DNA of 64,000 nucleotides from Anaeramoeba ignava (Eukaryota > Metamonada > Anaeramoebidae). Of the stretch, positions 13,201-22,800 are shown in pieces (within the stretch, counting starts at the first letter, position 1; every line of letters begins with the position of its first letter). The notes under the pieces are model-generated. The model was not told where the DNA came from. It was given only the letters and a program-made list of their open reading frames with translations, and did no database searches. Location: positions 52,501 through 116,500 of the forward strand of contig JAPDFW010000139.1 of the NCBI GenBank assembly GCA_028826165.1, in the 5' to 3' direction. A program made the position numbers and the translations under genes.

Positions 13201-13532
13201 TAATTATTGGGTTTTTTTTCAATAATGACAACTTTTTCTTGTGGTTTTAAAGTAACTTTTGGACTGATAACTGTTTCTTGAATAATTTGGCCTTGATCGT
13301 GTAAAGAAAGAAGAAGCTTATTGGCTTGAAAATAGATTGGCTTTAATGTTGACAGTTTCAGTTGAGCTTGTTTTTTTTCTAAAATAACTCGTGCAAGTTG
13401 TTCTTTGTTGTTTTGATACATTTGTTCAATTTTTTTCACTGCTTTTAATTCACTTCGAAGTTTGTTTATTTTATTGCGTAGTAACTTGGTTGTTGGTGAA
13501 ATTTTGTTGATTTGTGTTTCTAAAATTGACAT
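4267..13532 (-). CDS. Giant SH3-repeat scaffold protein (2 exons, with two frame interruptions)
   Basis: This is a multidomain scaffold of about 3,040 codons. Exon 1 (12866–13532) starts MSILETQIN, has a coiled N-terminus and begins the first SH3 domain. The intron 12727–12865 (GTATTT…AAG) splits that domain, and the splice restores DWAIIQKDAQEGLVP. Exon 2 (4267–12726) encodes about 20 further SH3 domains, one of them truncated. They share LLYSFIAE, ELNANEGEIVYK, EEWTLV and GIVPTDYIQ, and are separated by EKPKEIIE and PPKPKDIQL linkers. Next come a coiled coil (about 4680–5400), SIDPKK repeats, RQPQ repeats and an acidic tail ending FDKIRQMFQGGNN. Two breaks interrupt it: TAA at 8141–8143, and a 14-T homopolymer at 4506–4519 that shifts the last ~80 codons. 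The function is inferred as multivalent binding of proline-rich partners, possibly its own linkers. Confidence 0.85.
4365..4700 (-). repeat. RQPQ and SIDPKK coding repeats at the SH3 protein C-terminus
   Basis: Two short coding repeats follow one another. The first is an 18-base unit alternating SIDPKK, SIESKK and EIESKK (about 4490–4700). The second is a 12-base unit encoding RQPQ (about 4365–4445). A 14-base T run (A on the coding strand) separates them and breaks the frame. Confidence 0.8.
5940..6200 (-). repeat. PPKPKDIQL linker array (9 copies)
   Basis: A 27-base unit encoding PPKPKDIQL is repeated about nine times between two SH3 domains. Each copy holds a PxxP core, the general ligand type of SH3 domains. 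A second array of about seven copies lies at 11360–11555 in the same gene. Confidence 0.9.
7085..7965 (-). repeat. EKPKEIIE 24-base coding repeat tract
   Basis: Roughly 35 copies of a 24-base unit encode EKPKEIIE or EKPKDIIK. This is the longest inter-SH3 linker. It is charged and probably extended or helical. The minus-strand frame is open through it and is the same frame as the SH3 domains on both sides. Confidence 0.85.
12727..12865 (-). repeat. Intron of the SH3 gene
   Basis: This 139-bp A/T-only intron is made of ATTTTTAATA-like words, with donor GTATTT and acceptor AAAAAAAG. It sits inside an SH3 domain (phase 1). Removing it restores the domain, which supports both boundaries. Confidence 0.9.
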
Positions 13533-13701
13533 TTGGAAAGGATAAAATAAAATGATTAAAAATGAATAATAAAAAAATGAAAAAAAAAACAAGAAAAATT
13601 TTTTTTTGCTTTTTTATTTTTTTTTTTTATTTTTTTTTCATTTTTTTTTCCTTCTAAATTTATAAAAAAAAAATTTATAAAAAAAAAAAAGATTTATAAA
13701 A
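13533..13701. promoter_or_regulatory. Divergent promoter spacer, SH3 gene / TMCO1
   Basis: Only 169 bp separate the two start codons. The spacer holds TTTTTTCATTTTT-like words read towards both genes, plus long T runs. No other element is visible. The promoter role is inferred from position. Confidence 0.5.
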
Positions 13702-14871
13702 ATGCTTGATTATCTTGATTCGCTTTGGGTTATTTTTGTTGCTATGATTGGAACAATTTTAACTGAAGTTATTAATTATATTTTAATTTATAGACATGAT
13801 AGTTATAAAGCATTAAAAGAAAAAATTGAAACAAGAAGTGAAAAACGTAAAAAATTATTTAAAATTAAAACTATAATTAATATTAAAATTAAAATTAAAA
13901 ATTATAATTAAAATTAAAATTAAAATTAAAATTATAATCAAATTTAAAATTAAAATTAAAATTAAAATTAAAATTAAAATTAAAACTAACATTTATAAAA
14001 TTATTAAAATTAAAACTAAAATTTAAAATTATAATTAATATTAAAATTAAAATTAAAATTAAAATTAAAATTATATTTAAATTTAAATTAATATTAAAAT
14101 TAAAATTAAAATAAAAATTAAAATTAAAATTAATATTAAAATTAAAATTAAATTTAAATTAAAACTAAAATTAAAATTAAATTTAAATTATAATTAAATT
14201 ATTTATTTAGTTCTGAAAGAAAAAAATGTTAGAATTCATGCAGGAAATGAAAAATCACAAAATAAAACTATTAATATTTTAACAGAAGATTTAAAAGATC
14301 TTAATATGCAACTTACTCAAAAAAAAATGGTTAGTACAGTTGCTACTGGTGTTGCTGCATTTTTTTTATTTGGAACTCTTAGAAAATCGTAAAAAATTAA
14401 ATTAAAATTAAAATTAAATTTAAATTAAAATTAAAATTAAAATTAAAATCAAATTTAAAATTAAAATTAAAATTTAAAATTAAAATTAAAATTAAAATTA
14501 AAATTAAAATTAAAATTAAAATTAAAATTAAAATTTAAATTTAAAATTAAAATTAAAATTAAAATTAAAATTAAAATTAATATTAAAATTAATATTAAAA
14601 TTAAAATCGGATAAAAATTTAAATGAAAAATTAAATAAGACTTAATGGTGTTGTTGTTGGAAAAATACCATTTGAACCATTTTCATTAGTAACCAAAATA
14701 AGTCATAGAGGATTACCAGGAACAGATTATACAGAATGTTCATTTGCATTTATTTTAGCATTAGCTATGATGGTTTTACGTGAAATCACACGTAGATTAA
14801 CAGGATTTGAACCAAAAAAGAATGAAGCTCCATCAATTTTAGCTCCACCAGATAATTGGCAACCAAAATAA
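13702..14871 (+). CDS. TMCO1: TMCO1-family ER calcium channel protein (3 exons)
   Basis: The exons are 13702–13846, 14211–14388 and 14640–14871, with introns starting GTAAAA and ending TAG or AAG. The joined frame gives 184 residues, close to the 188 of animal TMCO1. Visible are an N-terminal membrane helix (SLWVIFVAMIGTILTEVINY), a coiled stretch with DLKDLNMQLTQKKM, a second helix (TVATGVAAFFLF), then GKIPFEPFSLVTKISHRGL and TDYTECSFAFILALAMMVL, matching TMCO1 segment by segment. The family belongs to the Oxa1 superfamily in the ER membrane and is linked to calcium release and to translocon-associated insertion. The gene is divergent from the SH3 gene and lies 144 bp upstream of the ankyrin–BTB gene. 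Confidence 0.93.
13847..14210 (+). repeat. AAAATT-type intron 1 of TMCO1
   Basis: A/T hexamer repeat from GTAAAA at 13847 to TAG at 14210. Intron 2 (14389–14639) is of the same kind. Neither contains coding signal. Confidence 0.85.
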
Positions 14872-15015
14872 ATAATAAAAATAAAATAAAAAATATACTC
14901 AATTTCTTTCTTTGATCCAAAAAATTTTTTCTTCTTCTTTTTTTTTTCTTTTTGATTCCAAAATAAATTTTTTCAATTTTTTCATTTTTCATTTTTTTTT
15001 ATTTTTTTTTTTAAA

Positions 15016-18000
15016 ATGCAAGATTCTCCTCAATTTTTCGATACTTTAATTAATTTAATAAATTTAAAAAAAAAGGATTCACTTGAAGATTTTTTAAAAA
15101 AAATTAATCCAAATGAATTAAATCGAGTAATAAAATAAAATAATTTGAAAAATAATTTAAATAATTCTTATTTTTTTTTCTTTATTAAAATTAGCATTAT
15201 GAATATTTTCATCAAGCTTGTCTTTCAAATTCAATTGAAATTATTGAAACTCTTCTTAAATATGGAGCAAATTTAAATATAACAAGTGTAAAAAAGAATA
15301 AAAATAAGAATAATTTTAATTATAAAAATTTTGATAAAAAAAACCATTTTTAGCCAGTAATTTATTTACAAATTTATTTATAAATTTATTTACAAATTTT
15401 TAATATTTTTTAAATTTATTTATAATATAAATTTATTTACAAATTTATTTTACAAATTTATTTTACAAATTTATTTTACAAATTTATTTTACAAATTTAT
15501 TTACAAATTTTTATTTACAAATTTACAAATTTATTTTACAAATTTATTTACAAATTTATTTTTACAAATTTATTTACAAATTTATTTTACAAATTTATTT
15601 TTACAAATTTATTTACAAATTTATTTATAAATTTTATTTATAAATTTATTTTACAAATTTATTTTATAATTTATTTATTTATTTTACAAATTTTGTTTTA
15701 TTTATTTTTTATTTTTATAAATTTATTTTATAAATTTATTTATATATTTATTTACAAATTTATTTTTTACAAATTTATTTACAAATTTATTTTGGTTAAA
15801 TTTATTTTTATAAATTTATTTACAAATTTATTTATAAATTTATTTATTTACAAATTTATTTTACAAATTTATTTATAAATTTATTTATTTTACAAATTTA
15901 TTTAAAATATTTATAAATTTATTTTAATTATTTATAAATTTTATAAATTTATTTACAAATTTATTTTTTATAAATTTATTTATAAATTTTTGTTGTTTTT
16001 TATATTTATTTATAAATTTATTTTTATAAATTTATTTTATTTAAATTTATTTACAAATTTATTTTACAAATTTATTTATTTACAAATTTATTTATATATA
16101 TTTATTTTATATATTTATTTTATAAATTTATTGTTTTTAAATTTGTTTTTAGTTGTTTAAATTTATTTTATAAATTTATTTATATTTTTTATTTATAAAT
16201 TTATTTTATAAATTTATTTTATTTTTACAAATTTATTTTTATAAATTTATTTTATTTATTTTATGTTTTTTAAATATTTATTTAAATTTATTTTATTATT
16301 ATTTATTTTTACAAATTTATTTTACAAATTTATTTTACAAATTTATTTATTTATAAATTTATTTTAAATATTTATTTTTATTACAGGTTTTACAAATTTA
16401 TTTTATACAAATTTATAAATTTTTTTACAAATTTAACATATTTATTTTTATTTATTTATTTTTTTATTTATTTTACAAATTTATTTTGTTAAATTTATTT
16501 TTTATTTAAATTAAATTATTTATGTAAATTTATTTTTATATTTTTTACAAATTTTTATAAATTTATTTACAAATTTATTTTATATTTATTTATTTATAAA
16601 TTTATTTTACAAATTTATTTACAAATTTATTTATATATTTATTTATAAATTTATTTTAATAAATATTTATTTATGTTGTTTTATTTTTTACAAATTTATT
16701 TTACAAATTTATTTACAAATTTATTTATTTATAAATTTATTTTATAAATTTATTTATAAATTCTATTTACAAATTTATTTTACATGTTATTTTATATTTA
16801 TTTATAAATTTATTTTTACAAATTTATTTTACAAATTTATTTTTACAAATTTATTTTTACAAATTTTATTTATTTATATTTTATTTTACAAATTTATTTT
16901 ATGTTTATTTTATTTACAAATTTATTTTTAAATATTTATTTATATATTTATTTACAAATTTATTTTAAATATTTATAAATTTATTTTATAAATTTATTTT
17001 TTTACAAATTTATTTTAAATTTATTTTATATTTATATATAAATTTATTTTAAAATATTTAAATATTTATAAATTTATTTTTTAAATATTTATATTTATTT
17101 AATTTATAAATTTAATTTTATAAATATTTTTATAAATTTATAAATTTTATTTACATATTTATTTACAAATTTATTTTAAATATTTATTTACAAATTTATT
17201 TTACAAATTTATTACATTTTTATTTACAATTTTTTATTTTATAAATTTATTTATTTACAAATTTATTTTATTAATTTATTTACATTTATTTATTTATTTA
17301 ATTTATTTTATAAATTTATTTTATTTATTTTTTATAAATTTATTTTATAAATTTATTTATAAAAATTTTTACAAATTTACAAATTTATTTACAAAATTTA
17401 TTTACAAATTTATTTTTACAAATTTATTTTAAATATTTATTAATTTATTTACATAAATTTATTTATAAATTTATTTATAAATTTATTTATAAATTTATTT
17501 ATTTAATTATTTATAAATTTATTTAAATATTTATAAATTTATTTAAATATTTATAAATTTATTTAAATTATTTATAAATTTATTTAAATATTTATAAATT
17601 TATTTAATTATTTATAAATTTAGTCTGTAAAATTTTTATTAAATTTTTTCAACTTGAAATATTTAAAATATAAAATAAATATTATTATTTAAAAAGGGAG
17701 CAACACCTCTTTTTCAATCTTGTTGGTATAATTGCTCTCCAAATGTTATTGATTTACTTTTAAAAAATAATGCACAACCAAATATAGAAACTGTAAAAAA
17801 AGAAAAAGAAAAAGAGAAAGATTTGAAAAAGAAAATCTAATAAAGAAAAATTTTTTTAGAATGTAAATTTAATTCGTTATTTATATTTAAAATTTTAAAT
17901 ATTTATATTTATTTTTTAAAAAAAAAAGACTGTAAAACTTAATTTGAAAAAAAAATTTTTTTTGAATTGATTTGATTGTAATTGAAATAAAAAATTTTTT

Positions 18001-19635
18001 TAATAATTTTGAATTAGCTTGATACGCCAATTCATGCAGCTTGCCTTGGATTGTATCCTGAGGTTGTTCTTAAATTAATAGAAGCAGGATGCGAAATTGA
18101 GAAAAGAAATGTAATTTAATTTTATAATATTTTTTTTATAATATATTTTTTATAATATTTTTTTTATAGATTGTAAATTTGAATCAAAATACATTTTGTT
18201 TTTGGATTATATTAAATTCATTTAAAATTATAGCAAGTAAAAATTTAAAAATTTAAAAATTATAATTTATATTAAAAATTAAAAAAATTTTTTTTCTTCA
18301 TGATTTTTACAAGAATTGCACACCAATTCATTATGCATCATTTTTCTGTAATTTCGATGCATTAAAAATATTGATAGAACATGAAGCAGATGTTAATTCA
18401 TTGGGTGTAAAAATAAAAATCAAAATCAAAATCAAAACAATTTAAATTTAGATTTGAATTTCAAAAAAAAAATGCATTTTTTTAATATATAATCTTGAAA
18501 GACAGTACGTAAATTTATTATAAATTTAAAAATTACATATGAATTATTATTAAATTTTCTATTAATTTTTTTTAAAAAAGGGAGTAAGAAATTTGAAAGA
18601 AAGAAATGGAAATTATTTTTTTTATTTAAAAAATGAATTGATACAAAAATAGGGAAATTTAGCACTTCATTTTGTATCTTCACAAGTTGAATTAAATGAT
18701 TTAAATTCTTTAAAGTGTGTTTATTTATTAATAAAATCTGGAGCAGATTTTTTATCAAAAAATGTAAAAAGAGAAAAAGAGAATTAAATTTGTTTTAAAT
18801 TTTTTACATTTGAATAAAAAATAGCAAGTAAATTTTTAAATTATTTTTGAATTATTTTTGAATATTAATTGAATTTGAATTTTAGAATGGATTGCTTCCA
18901 TTTGATGAAATTCGTGATCCAAAAATCAAGCTTAGATTAAATGATTACATATCGATTGGCTATGATTTTTATGATCTTTTAACACAAAATTTATTTGATT
19001 ATGAAATACGAAATATTCATCAAGAAACAATCAAATTTCATGAAAACTTAGTAAGAACAAGAGTAGGAAACCAGAACAATTTCAACACGCTTATAAAGTT
19101 ACTTAAAAACATGACGCAAGAAGAAGCGCGAAGCATTCTGAAGTTTCTTTATTGCGGAATACTTGAATCACGAGCAAAAGAAAAATTGCAAGGAGTGCAT
19201 TTTGAGTCGGATTGGATCAAGAAAGGACGGGGAAGAAAGGGGTTATTGAGGACACTTGAGCAGTTATATCAGCATGAGGAAAGTAAAGATTTTGTGATTA
19301 TTGCGCAGGATGTTCCTATTAGGGTTCATAGGTTTGTATTGATTGCGCGAACAGGACTTTATCGTCAAATGTTTGGATCAGTTGAAAAAGAAGAAAAATC
19401 AGTCTCAGACTATTCGGGTCGTTCTCCACAAGCTTTTCAGGCTCTTATAGAGTATTTTTATACTGATAAAATTTCTAATAATTTCCCTCTTTCTATTGTA
19501 GATGAACTTTCTGATGCTTGTGATTTTTTTCAGTTGTCAAATGAAAGAAGATTTAATGAATGTTTGCATGGAATTGAAGAAAGTGCTATTTTTAATTCTG
19601 ATGTTAAAAGAAGGAGATCTTATAAGAAAGATTAA
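15016..19635 (+). CDS. Ankyrin-repeat and BTB-domain protein with candidate 3-nt micro-exons
   Basis: The large exons are 15016–15126, 15195–15287, 17697–17792, 18018–18110, 18314–18406, 18653–18763 and 18886–19635, all in phase 0. Exons 2 to 6 each encode one ankyrin repeat (for example TPIHAACLGLYPEVVLKLIE and ALHFVSSQVEL). The last exon ends with a BTB/POZ domain (DFVIIAQDVPIRVHRFVLIA, then FQALIEYFYTD) and a basic tail. The joints between repeats contain nine AG-NNN-GTA triplets that read as single-codon exons; with them each repeat regains 33-residue spacing and the protein is 457 residues. BTB proteins often act as cullin-3 adaptors, which is possible here but not shown. The gene ends 183 bp from the convergent TOR gene. 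Confidence 0.87.
15354..15356 (+). other. Candidate 3-nt micro-exon CCA
   Basis: The context is TTTTTAG-CCA-GTAATT. It encodes Pro as the first of two residues needed between GANLNITS and GATPLF in the ankyrin register. It lies 66 bases after the preceding exon and directly before the 2.27-kb repeat intron. Confidence 0.65.
15357..17623 (+). repeat. 2.27-kb ATTTATTTACAA repeat intron between two micro-exons
   Basis: Irregular tandem words of the type ATTTATTTACAA and ATTTATTTATAA run the whole length, with a handful of G and a modest number of C bases. It starts GTAATT and ends TTTAG, and separates the one-codon candidates CCA and TCT. No coding signal is seen. Confidence 0.75.
17624..17626 (+). 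other. Candidate 3-nt micro-exon TCT
   Basis: The context is AATTTAG-TCT-GTAAAA, at the far end of the long repeat. It encodes Ser, the second residue needed before GATPLF. The following intron (17627–17696) contains no other AG-NNN-GT. Confidence 0.65.
17860..17862 (+). other. Candidate 3-nt micro-exon AAT
   Basis: The context is TTTTTTTAG-AAT-GTAAAT. With ACT at 17929 it supplies the two residues between PNIET and LDTPIH that the ankyrin spacing requires. Confidence 0.65.
17929..17931 (+). other. Candidate 3-nt micro-exon ACT
   Basis: The context is AAAAAAAAG-ACT-GTAAAA. The only AG in the intron before it (17863–17928) is its own acceptor, and the only AG in the intron after it (17932–18017) is the acceptor of the next repeat exon. 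Confidence 0.65.
18170..18172 (+). other. Candidate 3-nt micro-exon ATT
   Basis: The context is TTTTATAG-ATT-GTAAAT, after a 59-base intron of pure A/T with a single AG. With CAA at 18234 it fills the two-residue gap between EIEKRN and NCTPIH. Confidence 0.65.
18234..18236 (+). other. Candidate 3-nt micro-exon CAA
   Basis: The context is AAATTATAG-CAA-GTAAAA. The intron before it (18173–18233) and the one after it (18237–18313) each hold a single AG, at their ends. Confidence 0.65.
18502..18504 (+). other. Candidate 3-nt micro-exon ACA
   Basis: The context is CTTGAAAG-ACA-GTACGT. With GGA at 18581 it fills the two-residue gap between DVNSLG and GNLALH. Confidence 0.6.
18581..18583 (+). other. 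Candidate 3-nt micro-exon GGA
   Basis: The context is TAAAAAAG-GGA-GTAAGA. It carries a canonical GTAAG donor and encodes Gly in the ankyrin turn. Confidence 0.65.
18825..18827 (+). other. Candidate 3-nt micro-exon CAA
   Basis: The context is AAAAAATAG-CAA-GTAAAT. Only one residue is needed at this joint, because the last exon itself begins with AAT (Asn); exactly one triplet is present. Confidence 0.65.
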
Positions 19636-19818
19636 AATTAAGATTAAAATTAAAATTAAAATTAAAATTAAAATTAAAAATCAAAAAAGTGGAACAAAAT
19701 ATTTTTATCAATTTTTATCAATTTTTTCAAAAGGAAAAAATAAAATTAATTTTTAAATTGTTTTAAATTGTTTTTAAATTGTTTTTAAATTGTTTTAAAT
19801 TGTTTTTAAATCGTTATT

Positions 19819-22800
19819 TCACCAATAAGGACACCAACCAATATAACACTGACAAAGATTCTTGTGAGAAGTGGCTTGATCAATAAGACGTTGAACTTGA
19901 TTAGAAGATTGCATAACATGACTTGGATCGAAATCTCTACCAGAAAGTTTATTGGAAATTCTTGTGACAACTTGAAGAGCAGTTTCATTAAGAACCTCAT
20001 TAGAATAAGGAAGAGAAGTAAGAGAAAGAAGAGGATCATCAGGGGTATTTTTTGGATTAAGGGGAGTCTTTAAGGATTTTGAATTAGGATTTGCATTGTG
20101 GTTTCCGACAAGCTTCCAAGAAAAGAGGGGATCGTAAACAAAGGCCTCAAGCATAGCCATGAGAGAGTCCTTGTTTGTGCGGAGAATCTCCATGACACGA
20201 GTGGATGTCTCAGTGAATGTCCCATCTACTCCGCAGATCTCCATTGCGTTGACAAGCATTCGGGTCAAACGGAAAGGAATTGTTTCGGGAAAATGTTTTC
20301 GATGCATTGCAACCTCGAAACAGTCGCCGAAGTCGATATGGACAATCTTGCCTGAGGATCTGTCCATCATGATATTGGAAGGGTGGCGATCGCCAAGGCC
20401 GAGAATATACCCGACCATCGACATGACAGCCAGAGAGCGAGTGTAAGTTGTCCTCTTGTCAAGCCACACTTCTGTGTTTTGTGATTTCAGCCAAAGAACC
20501 CGTTGGATGTCGATTCCGTCCGTTTGTGATAGGACGTTGTTGAAGATCTCAAGCTTGCGAGAAAGAGGCATGATGTCGTAGTTCTGTGTCAGTTGAAGAA
20601 TCATGCGATGCTCGAGATTCAGGACAATTCCGAAACTTGCACGGTATTCTCGGATTAGATCATACAGCGTGTCGCAGAAAGGCACCCATCCGATCAGTCC
20701 AGTATTCGGCGAGAGTGGCACAACAGCATAACGCTCAATGTGGAGACGCAGCTTTGCAGTGTGTATATCGCCAAGTAGCAAAGAGTTGATCAGCCCAAAA
20801 AGCTGCATTGCGCGCTCGTCTTGTCTCAGGTCTTCGTGACCCTTCAGAAGAAACGAGAACACGGATCCATCCGAACCGTGGATATGGAGCTTGCGCGGGC
20901 GCTGCTTGGTTTTCAAGATGGTCAAGTTAGGGGAAATACTGTCGATGTAGATGATCGGTGATCCAGACTTGTAAGTGCCGGGAACAGAAAGTTCCAAATT
21001 TTTTGCCTGACTTGATTGGGGGGATACATTTGATAGTTCTAATTTTGCCATTTGGGGAATTTCGTTTTCGAGACGTTTGAATATACGGACATAGGATTTC
21101 CAAGCAGCAACAAAACAAGAATCAAGATGGGTCAACATGTACTGTTCAGAATTTTGACGTGCGTTTTGGAGATCTGCTCGATATGCCTCGACAAACTCCT
21201 GCTCGCTCTTTGTCTCAGGTCCGCGCATCATCAGCTTGTGCATCTGGTCGAGTGCAACGACTATTTCGGGATAGTTCTTTGTGGGGAAGTACTGCCGAGA
21301 AACCTCTTCAATCGCCTCGTGCCAAAGCTCTTTCCATAAAATAGCAATGCGAATAAGCTCAGAACTCACCATCCGCGTGTCTTCCACAAGCACGGGAGAG
21401 TGACTGCGAATCATTTCCATGATCTCCTTTGCAATGTTCTCGGGCCGATTCTTTTCGTGATGGATTCGATCTGCTCTTCGTGTTGGGATCTGGCGATGAT
21501 TTATTTGATCTGTTGTGAATGATGATCTTTTCTTCGTTTTTCGAGAGTCCTTTTGCAGTTGTCGTTTTTTATCGCTCTCTCTTCCCCTCAATGAGGATCG
21601 GCCCCGCGTATTTACGCTCTTTGTGCTTTGTTGTCGATGATCGTCCGCTTGGTCGTTTTTATTGCTTTTATTGCTTTTGTTGCTTTTGTTGGGTGCCCGG
21701 TAGCCAATGATGTTTCGTGGTGGCGAGTTTGAATTTTCTGATGTGAATAACGGTGAGGAATCACTTTCGAATTGGGTTTTTTTTGGGAAATTTTGCGGTC
21801 TAGAATCATTGGCAAAATCTTGTGTTTTGGATCTAAAATTAAACGGTTGGATGATTTGATTTGGGGGACTATTCTGTTCATTTTCACCGAGCATTGAGGA
21901 AGTATCAGAAGACAAAGAAGATGTGTTTTCAAAGGAGGAGCTGAATGTAGCGAGGGATTCCGAGTCGAGATATGCGGAGTTTGAGTTTGATTGGAAGTCT
22001 GGGTCGCTGAGGGAAGTGTGAGCATTATGGGAGAAAACCGGACCAAGTGGATCCAAAGCGCTTGGCGAACCGTGATGAAATGTAGCGTTGATTGCCTGGC
22101 ACTTCTCAGAAACAATCAGTGGATACACGAGTGCTTGAGGATGAGCCTTTCCGATCTCGTTCAGAAGATGTCTGATGAGGTTCTTGACAAGATCAGACGG
22201 TGTTGTGATTCGCGCGATGATCTGCGGGATTACCTGAAGCCAGATGTCTATAGAAACCGTGTCGAAGCCTGTCCGCATTGCTGCATTCACCTCCTTCAAC
22301 GAGCCATGACGAAACCACAGTGTCAAAATTCGCAGGGTGTCCCGAATAATCTTCCGTGATGAGCTTAGCGATATTGCTCGGAAAAATCCTGTTATTGCTG
22401 GTATTAAGTGCTTCCGGGTTTGTCCTGTTTCTAGTCTTCCTTCTTTCTGCATGATTTCTGAAACCGTCTCGAAATTCATTAGTGCCCAGAAATGCCATGC
22501 TCGTGCCCATTTTGGTGCGTATTTTGTGGCGTAATAGAAGGAGCTTAAGATTTCCATTTTGGAAGAATTTTCTGGGTTTCTTTGTTGATCATGTGAGTCT
22601 TCTTGGATTTCCAGATTCCACATTCCAAATGACAGAAATGCCTTTGCCTTAAGTTTGTTTGGATCGAAGTCGAACTTCATTTTTGAGGTTAGTAGGATAT
22701 CCATGAATTCTGAGATGAATTTTTTGAGTTTTGCTAGTGCCGATTCTCTTTTGTTGCAAGCCCATAAGTGTGTTAGGTATTTGAAATAAGCGCGTGGGTG

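Noticed and set aside
15400-17600. Centromere or telomere-type satellite
   Set aside because: The array lies within an intron of a gene whose exons on both sides are in register; no telomeric unit is seen.
18170-18236. A 67-base open stretch reading IVNLNQNTFCFWIIL that could be an ordinary exon instead of two micro-exons
   Set aside because: Its length would shift the next ankyrin exon out of frame, and it adds about 20 residues that break the 33-residue register. The two-triplet reading keeps both frame and register.
20098-22534. Several plus-strand frames opposite TOR exon 8
   Set aside because: They are GC-rich shadows of the TOR coding strand; no start context or domains.
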